Below are positions 45,793-53,696 of a stretch of 64,000 nucleotides of DNA, piece by piece. Source of the stretch: Fervidobacterium changbaicum (lineage in GTDB: Bacteria > Thermotogota > Thermotogae > Thermotogales > Fervidobacteriaceae); contig NZ_CP026721.1 of assembly GCF_004117075.1 (NCBI RefSeq), forward strand, positions 434,001 to 498,000, given 5' to 3'. A program made the position numbers and the translations under genes. Position 1 is the first letter of the stretch. Each line of letters starts with the position of its first letter. The notes under the pieces are model-generated. The model was given only the letters and a program-made list of their open reading frames with translations, was not told the origin of the DNA and did not search any database.

Positions 45793-46674
45793 ATGGAAGC
45801 AAGCAATCTAGTACTTGTTGCTACAGACCTTAAGAAGTACTACCAATCAGTAAAAGCGGTTGATGGAGTTTCCGTAGAACTTCGAAAAGGGGAAGTTATT
45901 TCCATACTTGGACCTAATGGAGCAGGTAAGACAACGACCGTTGAAATGCTGGAAGGATTAAGAAAACCAGACAGCGGGCAAATAGTTTACTTTGGTAGTT
46001 ACGAGAAAACGGTCGATGAAGTAAAGGAAAGAATCGGCGTCTGCTTACAGGAGAATTTCTTTTTCGAAGACCTTACAGTGCTCGAAACTCTTAGGTTGTA
46101 CGCATCTTTCTATCAAAAGAATCTTGATATAGATGAGATCGTTGAAACATTTCAGTTAGGAGAAAAGTTAAAGACAAAAATAAGGCATCTTTCTGGAGGT
46201 CAAAAACAACGGTTGGCTGTTGCTTTGGCATTTATAAACGATCCAGATATCGTTTTTCTGGATGAACCTACAGTTGGTTTGGATCCACAAGCTCGGAGGC
46301 ACTTGTGGGACGTGATTTTGAAATACAAGGACGCTGGAAAATCGATAATTCTTACAACGCATTATATGGATGAAGCACATCAACTATCAGATAGAGTTTA
46401 TATTATGGACCACGGGAAAATCATCGCGCACGGTACCCCACAAGAATTGATAACTTCATCAAATCTGAATTCTGTCATCGAATTTCCTAAGCAGTACGCT
46501 GACAAGGTCAATATTCAGGAATTAATAATTTCTGGAGAATACGCGTATGTCACCGTTAACGATCCAATACCGGTTATAGAAAAACTCCTTTCCGCGAACG
46601 TCAGAAATTTCGTACTAAGACACCCAACACTTGAAGATGTATTTCTGAAACTGACCGGTCGTAAAATTGATTAG
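45793..46674 (+). CDS. ABC transporter ATP-binding protein (ABC-2 exporter)
   Basis: This 293-residue ATPase has Walker A GPNGAGKTTT, Q-loop CLQENFFFEDLTV, signature LSGGQKQR, Walker B IVFLDEPTVGLDP and H-loop LTTHYMDEA. A C-terminal extension ends with LRHPTLEDVFLKLTG, typical of the drug and lipid exporter group (CcmA/DrrA-like). The ATG at 45793 is preceded by TAGGTGA. It lies between two ABC-2 permease genes and would energise both. Confidence 0.95.
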   Translation: MEASNLVLVATDLKKYYQSVKAVDGVSVELRKGEVISILGPNGAGKTTTVEMLEGLRKPDSGQIVYFGSYEKTVDEVKERIGVCLQENFFFEDLTVLETLRLYASFYQKNLDIDEIVETFQLGEKLKTKIRHLSGGQKQRLAVALAFINDPDIVFLDEPTVGLDPQARRHLWDVILKYKDAGKSIILTTHYMDEAHQLSDRVYIMDHGKIIAHGTPQELITSSNLNSVIEFPKQYADKVNIQELIISGEYAYVTVNDPIPVIEKLLSANVRNFVLRHPTLEDVFLKLTGRKID

Positions 46675-46692
46675 AAATCTGGGAGGAAATCC

Positions 46693-47820
46693 ATGAAAGT
46701 ACATGGTTTAAAGGAACTCTTCGTTTCATTATTTAAGCAGTTCTTTCTAAGGTCAAAAGAATCAGTCTTTTGGCTTGTACTATTTCCAAGCATACTGTTC
46801 TTAATCCTAACAACTATATTCGGAAACGTAGAAGAAAACGTTGAGTTAAAAGTTAAAATTCTGGGTGAAAGTAACATTTTGAAGAAAGCCTTTGAAAATA
46901 TACAGCAGTTCAATGTAGTGTTTGTAGATTTTGCCAACGATAATGAACGTTTGTCCAAGCTGAAAGAACTAGAAAAGGAGTTACGTGCAGGAAAGATACA
47001 CGCATATGTAGTACTTCCTGAAAATTTTGATTCACAACTCCAGTTAGCGCTCTTTCTTCAAAAAACGCAGTTTCATCGTAGAGTTTTAGTTGATATTTAT
47101 TACGTTCCGCTAAGGCAGGAATCAAAACTTGCGGGAAATATTTTGTCAAGCGTTTTTGATTCCCTCGGGATAAAAGAATCGGTGTCTCTTGAAATCCACA
47201 ATTTGTCCAAAGCTGAATTCGAATACAACGAATTCATTTATCCGGGAGTTGTTGGGATGGCGTTCTTGTCGGTCTTTCTTTTTGGTTTCTTGAGTGAGGT
47301 TGAATACATCTACAGAAAAGGTGTACTACGTCGTTTTTACACAACACCGGTTAACATTATCTACGTGCTCGTGTTCATTGCTATCGTTGATGTAATCCAA
47401 CTCGTTTTGGGAATATCTGTCTTAAGCTTTTTTGCTATTTTAAAGGGTGTGGATGTTATTAGCTACTTACCTTCTCTTCTTTTGCATGGCTCTATCGCAT
47501 GTATTCTTCTAACCTTATTAGTCTTAAACGTTTTGATAATCTCCAATAAAAAAGCCTCAAGGATCTTCGTTTTTGGGCAGATCTATTTCCAAGTTCAGAT
47601 GTTCGCAGGAGGTTTTTATTTCCCATTGAAGTTCGCAAATCCGATAGTTAAAAGCATAGCTAAAATTTTGCCGCTTACGTACATTGTAGACGCTATGCGT
47701 ATGACAAAGCAGCTAAGTGCATTAGAAAGTGGACATTTTCTTGTTCCAGTGGTGTATATAATTATTATGTCAGTTAGTCTTGCGATTTTTTCGAAACGGC
47801 TAAAGGTATCCGAATCTTAA
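46693..47820 (+). CDS. ABC-2 type transporter permease 2
   Basis: This 375-residue membrane protein has one N-terminal helix (VFWLVLFPSILFLILTTIFG), a large extracytoplasmic domain of about 150 residues and five C-terminal helices with the ABC-2 region GGFYFPLKFANPIVKSIAKILPLTYIVDAMR. It resembles permease 1 in layout but not closely in sequence, so a heterodimeric transporter is likely. GGGAGG precedes the ATG. Confidence 0.92.
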   Translation: MKVHGLKELFVSLFKQFFLRSKESVFWLVLFPSILFLILTTIFGNVEENVELKVKILGESNILKKAFENIQQFNVVFVDFANDNERLSKLKELEKELRAGKIHAYVVLPENFDSQLQLALFLQKTQFHRRVLVDIYYVPLRQESKLAGNILSSVFDSLGIKESVSLEIHNLSKAEFEYNEFIYPGVVGMAFLSVFLFGFLSEVEYIYRKGVLRRFYTTPVNIIYVLVFIAIVDVIQLVLGISVLSFFAILKGVDVISYLPSLLLHGSIACILLTLLVLNVLIISNKKASRIFVFGQIYFQVQMFAGGFYFPLKFANPIVKSIAKILPLTYIVDAMRMTKQLSALESGHFLVPVVYIIIMSVSLAIFSKRLKVSES

Positions 47821-47853
47821 TAAAAGCACATAAAACAAGGGACGAGAGCTTTC

Positions 47854-48765
47854 ATGAACGTATATGACGGTTCGAAACTTGTTTTAGGAATTTGTCTTTT
47901 GATATTGCCCGCCTTAATAATCATAGGTTTGTTACTTCCAAATGTACTAAATTCACCGTCAAATGTTTCTGTATACTTCACGGAACAAGAACCGCTAACG
48001 AATCTTGCTGTGAACTTTATCAGCTCATCTGATACTTTCCTTTACGTATCTGCTCTCGATGTTAGTCATCCGGCGATTCTCTCGGCTCTCAGAAACCTTC
48101 AAAGCAGAGGTGTCGATGTTAAAGTAATAACTGAAAAAGCCGTGGTTGGATTACCTTCGAAGATTGATGCTTCAAAGGGATTACACCATGTAAAGTTTAT
48201 GGTAAATGACCACGGTGTTTTATTTGGCTCAGCCAATTTCAGTATCAGTGGTTTAGAAATGGGACTAAACGATATACTTGTATTTCCACGAAGTTACACT
48301 CAGAGATTTAAAGAGTTCTTCCTATATATTTGGAATTATGGTAAAATTGGAACAGTCAAAGACTTTCTGGTTTCACCAGTCGATAATGCTGAAGGACTTG
48401 TACTAAAATCAATACAAAAGGCGCATAGAAGAATCTATATCTGCATGTATGCATTTACCGACAAAAATATACTGACCGCAATAAAATGGAAGCAGAGTCA
48501 AGGAGTAGACGTAAGAATAGTCACAGATAAGTGGTTTCTTGGTAGTCCTATATCAAAGTACCTTCGAAACCACGCAAAGGTAATTAATAAAAGGATGCTC
48601 CATCATAAATTCATAATCGTTGATAATCAACTGTTCACAGGTTCTACAAACTACACAGAAAGCGGTTTTCACAGAAACGTCGAAATGATTTGGAGTACAA
48701 AGAATCGAAGAATCGTTAAGTTGTATGAACAAGTTTTCGAAGCACTGACGAATGGGAGTTGGTAA
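47854..48765 (+). CDS. phospholipase D-family protein, membrane-anchored
   Basis: This 303-residue protein has an N-terminal membrane helix (GICLLILPALIIIGLLLP) and two PLD half-sites: HHVKFMVNDHGVLFGSANFS near residue 110 and HHKFIIVDNQLFTGSTNYT near 250. Both keep His and Lys. The first has N-D in place of the usual xxxxD spacing. Members act as phospholipases, nucleases or cardiolipin synthases. The short length and single anchor fit a periplasmic nuclease or phosphodiesterase of the Nuc type. The substrate is unknown. It follows the ABC exporter by 33 bases. Confidence 0.9.
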   Translation: MNVYDGSKLVLGICLLILPALIIIGLLLPNVLNSPSNVSVYFTEQEPLTNLAVNFISSSDTFLYVSALDVSHPAILSALRNLQSRGVDVKVITEKAVVGLPSKIDASKGLHHVKFMVNDHGVLFGSANFSISGLEMGLNDILVFPRSYTQRFKEFFLYIWNYGKIGTVKDFLVSPVDNAEGLVLKSIQKAHRRIYICMYAFTDKNILTAIKWKQSQGVDVRIVTDKWFLGSPISKYLRNHAKVINKRMLHHKFIIVDNQLFTGSTNYTESGFHRNVEMIWSTKNRRIVKLYEQVFEALTNGSW

Positions 48766-48771
48766 GTAGCA

Positions 48772-49779
48772 ATGAGTAAGATAATTATCGAAACAAAGGT
48801 CATCAAGATAAACGATTTGTACAACGATTCCATCGAATACGCTTGCAATATTCTTAGAAAGGGAGGACTAGTGGCCTTTCCAACGGAAACAGTTTACGGG
48901 CTTGGCGCACTTGCACTAAATCCAGATGCAGTTAGAAGGATATTTGAAGTAAAAGGAAGGCCACAGGATAATCCATTGATAGTGCACCTTTCTAGTCTTG
49001 GACAACTGGAAAGTGTTGCTTACCTCGAGCCAAGGTACTTGAATATAATCAAAAAACTAACACCAGGACCTGTAACGTTTGTGCTCAAAAAGAAGAAAAA
49101 CATTCCTCTAGTAGTAACAGCAGGGCTGGATACCGTCGGCGTTCGCATACCTGCTCATCCTGTTGCTCAACGATTATCCCAATGTGCAGGGCCAATAGCA
49201 GCTCCAAGCGCAAATCTTTCTGGCAGACCAAGTCCCACGGATGCTAAGAGTGTGATTGAAGATTTGTACGGGCGTGTGGAATGCATCATCGATGCCGGTG
49301 AAAGCGCTTTTGGAATAGAATCGACAATCATTGATTTAACAAAAGAAAAACCTTTGGTCCTTCGTCCAGGACCTGTTACTATAGAAGAACTGAACGAAAT
49401 ATTCGGAGAGTTCGGCGGTGTGGAGTATTATGTTCCTAAGTCAAACGAAAAGCCCTTGGCACCAGGCATGAAGTATAGACATTACGCTCCAGAGAAAAAC
49501 TTAAGCCTCGTTGAAAAAGATAAAATAAGCGATTATGCTAATAAGGATGTTTTGATTTTGTGCACACGTGAAACCTACGAAAAGTATTTGAAAGGTGCCA
49601 AAAATGTACATATAATTGGGGAATTTGGAAAGCCATACACAATTGCACAGAACCTCTACAAAAGTTTGAGATTTGTTGATAAAAGCTCTTATCCAGAAGC
49701 TATTATCGAAAAGCTTCCAGAAGAAGGTATATTCTTTTCGATAATGAACAGGATCAAGAAAGCGGTTTCCAAGCAATGA
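48772..49779 (+). CDS. tsaC: threonylcarbamoyl-AMP synthase (Sua5 type)
   Basis: This 335-residue enzyme makes threonylcarbamoyl-AMP for t6A37 modification of tRNA. The YrdC domain has [49 protein letters not shown] and [13 protein letters not shown]. The linker [15 protein letters not shown] and the C-terminal Sua5 domain are present, so it is the long, Sua5-type form rather than short TsaC. Its end overlaps the reading frame upstream of hslV, with a 32-base gap to the hslV start. Confidence 0.95.
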   Translation: MSKIIIETKVIKINDLYNDSIEYACNILRKGGLVAFPTETVYGLGALALNPDAVRRIFEVKGRPQDNPLIVHLSSLGQLESVAYLEPRYLNIIKKLTPGPVTFVLKKKKNIPLVVTAGLDTVGVRIPAHPVAQRLSQCAGPIAAPSANLSGRPSPTDAKSVIEDLYGRVECIIDAGESAFGIESTIIDLTKEKPLVLRPGPVTIEELNEIFGEFGGVEYYVPKSNEKPLAPGMKYRHYAPEKNLSLVEKDKISDYANKDVLILCTRETYEKYLKGAKNVHIIGEFGKPYTIAQNLYKSLRFVDKSSYPEAIIEKLPEEGIFFSIMNRIKKAVSKQ

Positions 49780-49811
49780 AAATATACTTGATTCAGCAGG
49801 AGGGAAAAATC

Positions 49812-50372
49812 ATGTCCGAATCTGTAGAAAGAGAAGAAAAACTTTGGCATTCAACTACCGTTCTAGCAGTTAGGAAAGACGGAAAGGTTGTTATGGCCGC
49901 CGATGGTCAAGTTACCTACGGAGCAACGGTTATGAAAGGCACGGCAAGAAAGGTCAGAAAGATTGGCGATGGCAAGGTACTTGCAGGATTCGCAGGTGCA
50001 GTTGCAGATGCTATGACGCTGCTTGAACGTTTTGAGACAAAATACAGGGAATGGAATGGAAATCTGCTGAAAGCAGCAATTGAACTTGCAAAGGATTGGA
50101 GATTGGATAGAGCTTTAAGACGACTCGAAGCCATGCTCATTGTCGCTGATAAGGAACACCTTTTGATTCTTTCAGGAACTGGCGAAGTAATCCAACCAGA
50201 CGAAGATATAGCTGCAATAGGTTCCGGTGGTCCATATGCATTGGCAGCGGCAAGGGCGTTGATTAGAAATACAAATCTAGATGCAAGAAGCATCGCAGAG
50301 CAAGCTATGAAAATCGCCAGTGAGATATGCATCTACACTAATGAAAATATAACGGTCGAGGAATTAGAATAA
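49812..50372 (+). CDS. hslV: ATP-dependent protease peptidase subunit HslV
   Basis: This 186-residue Ntn hydrolase forms the proteolytic chamber of HslUV. The catalytic threonine follows a short propeptide in [13 protein letters not shown] (about T15). [12 protein letters not shown] and GTARKVRKI give the conserved Asp and Lys, and [14 protein letters not shown] the later core. The ATG at 49812 follows GCAGGAGGG. No hslU ATPase gene is adjacent on either side, although the two usually form an operon. Confidence 0.95.
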   Translation: MSESVEREEKLWHSTTVLAVRKDGKVVMAADGQVTYGATVMKGTARKVRKIGDGKVLAGFAGAVADAMTLLERFETKYREWNGNLLKAAIELAKDWRLDRALRRLEAMLIVADKEHLLILSGTGEVIQPDEDIAAIGSGGPYALAAARALIRNTNLDARSIAEQAMKIASEICIYTNENITVEELE

Positions 50373-50397
50373 AATATAAGTGGGTGCACTAACGCAT

Positions 50398-50679
50398 ATG
50401 GTAGTTGGATACGGAACAATACTCATAAAGCTCTTCGGTGTCAACTCATTGAAAGAAAAACGGAGCATAGTGCGAAGCCTTGTAAATGATTTGAAAAAAC
50501 GGTTTGAGATATCCGCAATTGAATCGGGAAGACAAGATTCAAAAGACTACATTCTCATCGGAATCGCTTTTGCAACACTTAGTGAAAACGACGCCGAAGC
50601 AAAATTAGATAGTATTGAAACTTACGTAGAAAGCAGGTACACTATAGAAGAATTCACTTACGATTTTCATCATTTCTGA
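50398..50679 (+). CDS. DUF503 (YlxP-like) protein
   Basis: This 93-residue ferredoxin-like protein has the family start GYGTILIKLFGVNSLKEKRSIVRSLVNDLKKRF and the AIESGRQDSKDYILIGIAF strand pair. YlxP proteins occur near rbfA and infB in many Firmicutes and may help ribosome assembly, but the function is unsettled. I chose ATG at 50398 by homology. Only a weak GGGTG lies upstream, and GTG at 50380 is an alternative. Confidence 0.85.
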   Translation: MVVGYGTILIKLFGVNSLKEKRSIVRSLVNDLKKRFEISAIESGRQDSKDYILIGIAFATLSENDAEAKLDSIETYVESRYTIEEFTYDFHHF

Positions 50680-50712
50680 TTTTTTGAAAAGCTTGTAACT
50701 AGGAGGTAACGT

Positions 50713-51291
50713 ATGAACGCTGAATTCATAATAGAAGACCTTAAAATACTAGTAAACAAACTGGTAAAGCCTGAAAGAATTGAACATGTGAACGGTGTGG
50801 TTGACTTTTGTTCTCGGTTAGCGAAAAGATACAATCTGGATAGCGACAAACTGACAATTATGGCACTTGCCCACGACCTATTCAGAGACGTACCAGAGAA
50901 AAAACTTAAGAAGATGGCTACTGCCTATCAAATCCCTGTTACAGGTATCATCGAAAAAAGACCAATCTTGTTACACGGACTTGTTGCGGCTGAATTCTTG
51001 AAAAGGAAGTATAAGATAATCGACGAAGACGTGCTATTAGGAATCGCTTATCATACTTCTGGACATCCGGATTTCGGGCCTTATGCAAAAGCTCTTGCCC
51101 TGGCCGATTCTCTAGAATTGACAAGACTTTATGAAAAGGTTAACCAGCTCAGGGAAATAGCTTTTTACGACTTAAATGTCGCATATTTTGAGATAATCAA
51201 AAATAAAATCATATACGCAGTAACGCACGACCTTTACCTATTACCACTGACAACAGAAACGTGGAACAAATTGGTTGAGAGAAAGGAGTGA
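50713..51291 (+). CDS. yqeK: HD-domain phosphohydrolase YqeK (Ap4A hydrolase)
   Basis: This 192-residue metal-dependent HD protein hydrolyses diadenosine tetraphosphate symmetrically in characterised YqeK relatives. Metal ligands are seen as H in RIEHVNGVVDF, HD in MALAHDLFRDV, H in ILLHGLVAAEFL, and the H pair in IAYHTSGHPDFG. AGGAGG lies before the ATG. It runs into the next gene, an anchored envelope protein, with a shared or nearly shared junction. Confidence 0.92.
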   Translation: MNAEFIIEDLKILVNKLVKPERIEHVNGVVDFCSRLAKRYNLDSDKLTIMALAHDLFRDVPEKKLKKMATAYQIPVTGIIEKRPILLHGLVAAEFLKRKYKIIDEDVLLGIAYHTSGHPDFGPYAKALALADSLELTRLYEKVNQLREIAFYDLNVAYFEIIKNKIIYAVTHDLYLLPLTTETWNKLVERKE

Positions 51292-51302
51292 ACCCAAGGA
51301 TT

Positions 51303-52034
51303 ATGAAAACAAACAAAAGCTACGTTGGTAAACAAAGAAAAAGAACAGAAGGCGGTTACGGAAAGATAGTACTCATAATTTTAGGTGTAGCTGTTATCCT
51401 TGTATTTCTTTATTTTGGTATCAGAATTGCCGCAATAAGGAATTCCCCAGATTTCGACTTAAATAAAATTTCTGTTTATTATTTCGTTTATCCAGTTAAT
51501 ACTTCAAATATCGAAAATCTTGTAGAAACCAAAGCAAAAAATAAACTTCTCATCGTCAGCGGAGAGAAAAAAGCAGTATACATGATTGATGTTCCTGTGA
51601 CGCTTTTTATTAATTCAAAAAAACTCGATGCCACAAAGGGGAGTCCAAGAGACTTCTTAACTTACTTCGTTGATTTGCTCAGTTTGAAACCAGATTATTC
51701 CTATGTAGTTTATCAAAAAGAAGAATTCTTTCAAAAAGCCAATGTAAAAGATATAAACAACTTAGTTCAAGTATACAGTAAACATGGGCTCAGGCTATCA
51801 GACTATTTATCCTTGTCCAAACAGGTAACAGCTCTACGACCAGAATCTGCAATAACGGAAGCCGCGCTTGCAAAACTTTACTACGTACTGGGGAGATTCA
51901 GCATAGAAACAATGGAACTCCCACTGATTACGTCTATGCCAATAAAAATAACTGTTGATGGTAATGTCTATTACAGGACGTATTTGGACGAAGAAAAGTT
52001 GCCCGAACTCGCAAAGAACTTTCAGAACAAGTAA
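51303..52034 (+). CDS. membrane-anchored extracytoplasmic protein
   Basis: This protein of about 243 residues has a basic N terminus, one membrane helix (GKIVLIILGVAVILVFLYFGI) and an extracytoplasmic alpha/beta domain. The yqeK neighbour is often followed by a LytR-CpsA-Psr protein in other bacteria, and the layout would fit a shortened relative, but I cannot see the catalytic arginines of that family. The start is uncertain: ATG at 51303 or GTG at 51288, which overlaps the yqeK stop. Confidence 0.75.
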   Translation: MKTNKSYVGKQRKRTEGGYGKIVLIILGVAVILVFLYFGIRIAAIRNSPDFDLNKISVYYFVYPVNTSNIENLVETKAKNKLLIVSGEKKAVYMIDVPVTLFINSKKLDATKGSPRDFLTYFVDLLSLKPDYSYVVYQKEEFFQKANVKDINNLVQVYSKHGLRLSDYLSLSKQVTALRPESAITEAALAKLYYVLGRFSIETMELPLITSMPIKITVDGNVYYRTYLDEEKLPELAKNFQNK

Positions 52035-52076
52035 CCTTTGGAATATTCACAAATACAGAGAAGGAGGAGGGATAGT

Positions 52077-52529
52077 ATGAAAAAAACTCTTGTCGTTTTA
52101 GGCATTTTTATGATACTTTCCTTGGGGTTGGCTTTTGAACTAAACGTAGGTGCTTTTTATTCCTTTAACCAAACATGGTTGGTAGTGGCAGAGGTGAATT
52201 CATTTTCTCAAACAGCAAACACACCTAACACAACAACTGGATTTACCGCAATGTTCTTAACAGACTTTTCAAACCGTTATCTTGGTATGCTTGGAGGAAT
52301 CGCTAAATACGATATGAAACTTGACTTTGGAAAAGTTTCATTGTACGGAGCAGGAGGAATGCTCTTTCCGATAACAGATTTTGGTTTCGAGAAGATAACA
52401 AGTATTGTTCGTGTTGGTGCGAAATACTATGCTGGCAGTATAGTTTTCAACACAGGTATCTTTTCATTTTATCTGTCCGATAATTCGAAAGTTGAAGGTG
52501 TCGAATTTCTCTTGGGTTACACCTTTTAA
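52077..52529 (+). CDS. small secreted, probably outer-envelope beta-barrel protein
   Basis: This 150-residue protein has a clear signal peptide (LVVLGIFMILSLGLAFE). The rest alternates hydrophobic and polar residues (FELNVGAFYSFNQTW, KLDFGKVSLYGAGGML, VGAKYYAGSIVFNTGIFSFYL) and ends LGYTF with a terminal aromatic residue, as in outer-membrane barrels. GGAGGAGGG lies before the ATG. No family is recognised. The barrel assignment is inference from composition and the C-terminal Phe. Confidence 0.75.
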   Translation: MKKTLVVLGIFMILSLGLAFELNVGAFYSFNQTWLVVAEVNSFSQTANTPNTTTGFTAMFLTDFSNRYLGMLGGIAKYDMKLDFGKVSLYGAGGMLFPITDFGFEKITSIVRVGAKYYAGSIVFNTGIFSFYLSDNSKVEGVEFLLGYTF

Positions 52530-52605
52530 TCAGTAAATACCTGTTCATTTTGCCGTATATTTTTGTATGCACAATCTTACACACGTATGCGTTTAGAACG
52601 AATGC

Positions 52606-52634
52606 TTGAAAAACAAAAATTGTTCGTGTACTAT
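52606..52634 (+). promoter_or_regulatory. promoter of argF
   Basis: TTGAAA (52606-52611), 17 bases and TACTAT (52629-52634) form a reasonable promoter. The leader is about 52 bases. Upstream, GTATGC occurs twice, 20 bases apart (52565 and 52585), which could be an activator or ArgR-type site, but this is not established. Confidence 0.6.
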
Positions 52635-52693
52635 AGTTCACAGTCAGAAGACATAATCTTCTATAAACTTATAGCATAAGGGAGGTACTGCGT

Positions 52694-53635
52694 ATGGCAG
52701 TAAATATGAAGGGTCGTTCGATTCTTTCACTCATGGATAACACACCGGAAGAAATTCGCTACTTACTCGACATCGCAAAACAGGTCAAGGCAGAAAGCCG
52801 AGCTGGGATCAGGCATCAAAGATTTGTAGGTAAAACTCTTGCGCTAATTTTCGAAAAGAGGTCCACGAGGACAAGGTTGGCTTTTGAGACAGCGTTTGCC
52901 GAAGAAGGAGGTCATCCAATATTCCTCTCTATACAAGATATCCAGCTTGGTGCGAAAGAATCGATCGAAGACACAGCAAGAGTGCTAGGTAGAATGGTTG
53001 ACGCAATTGAATTCAGGGGCTTCAAACAAGAGACAGTTGAGATTCTTGCCAAGTATTCAGGTGTGCCCGTTTACAACGGTTTAACGGATCTATTCCATCC
53101 AACTCAGGTTTTGGCAGACCTTCAGACAATCGAAGAAGAATTTGGTAGGCTAAAGGGCATTAAACTTGTTTTCATGGGAGACGGAAGAAACAACATGGCA
53201 AACTCTCTCATGGTCGGAGCAGCAAAGATGGGTATGCACTATGTTATCTGCTCACCAGAATCACTCAGACCGGAAAAATGGCTTGTTGACGAATGTATGA
53301 AATTTGCAAAAGAAAGTGGCGCAACAATCGAATTCACAGACAATCCTGATGAAGCGGTCAAAGGTGCTGATGTCATCTACACAGACGTCTGGGCATCTAT
53401 GGGCGAAGAAGACAAAGCAGCAGAAAGAAGAAAATTGCTCCAGCCATACCAGGTCAACGAGGAATTGATGAGAAAGACAGGAAAACCAGAAACAATATTC
53501 ATGCACTGCTTACCAGCTGTAAAAGGAGAAGAAGTTACTTTCGAAGTCATTGAAGGAAAACAATCAAGAGTCTGGGACGAAGCAGAGAACAGAAAACACA
53601 CGATAAAGGCAATACTAATAGCAACTCTGCTGTAA
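52694..53635 (+). CDS. argF: ornithine carbamoyltransferase
   Basis: This 313-residue enzyme forms citrulline from ornithine and carbamoyl phosphate. The carbamoyl-phosphate loop is KRSTRTRLAFE. Other blocks are FRGFKQETVEILAKYSGVPV, GLTDLFHPTQVLADLQT, FMGDGRNNMANSL and the catalytic-cysteine region FMHCLPAVKGEEV. GGGAGG precedes the ATG. No other arginine genes are nearby. It has its own promoter and a strong terminator, so it is probably a single-gene unit. Anabolic and catabolic roles cannot be separated by sequence. Confidence 0.96.
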   Translation: MAVNMKGRSILSLMDNTPEEIRYLLDIAKQVKAESRAGIRHQRFVGKTLALIFEKRSTRTRLAFETAFAEEGGHPIFLSIQDIQLGAKESIEDTARVLGRMVDAIEFRGFKQETVEILAKYSGVPVYNGLTDLFHPTQVLADLQTIEEEFGRLKGIKLVFMGDGRNNMANSLMVGAAKMGMHYVICSPESLRPEKWLVDECMKFAKESGATIEFTDNPDEAVKGADVIYTDVWASMGEEDKAAERRKLLQPYQVNEELMRKTGKPETIFMHCLPAVKGEEVTFEVIEGKQSRVWDEAENRKHTIKAILIATLL

Positions 53636-53656
53636 TAAACACCAAAATAGATAATT

Positions 53657-53688
53657 AAAGCGGTGGCCTGCACCACCGCTTTATTTTT
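53657..53688 (+). terminator. intrinsic terminator after argF
   Basis: AAAGCGGTGG and CCACCGCTTT form a perfect ten-pair stem with a six-base loop, followed by ATTTTT. It lies between convergent argF and the minus-strand operon. Its minus-strand tail is only moderately U-rich. Confidence 0.9.
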
Positions 53689-53696
53689 GAATAATA

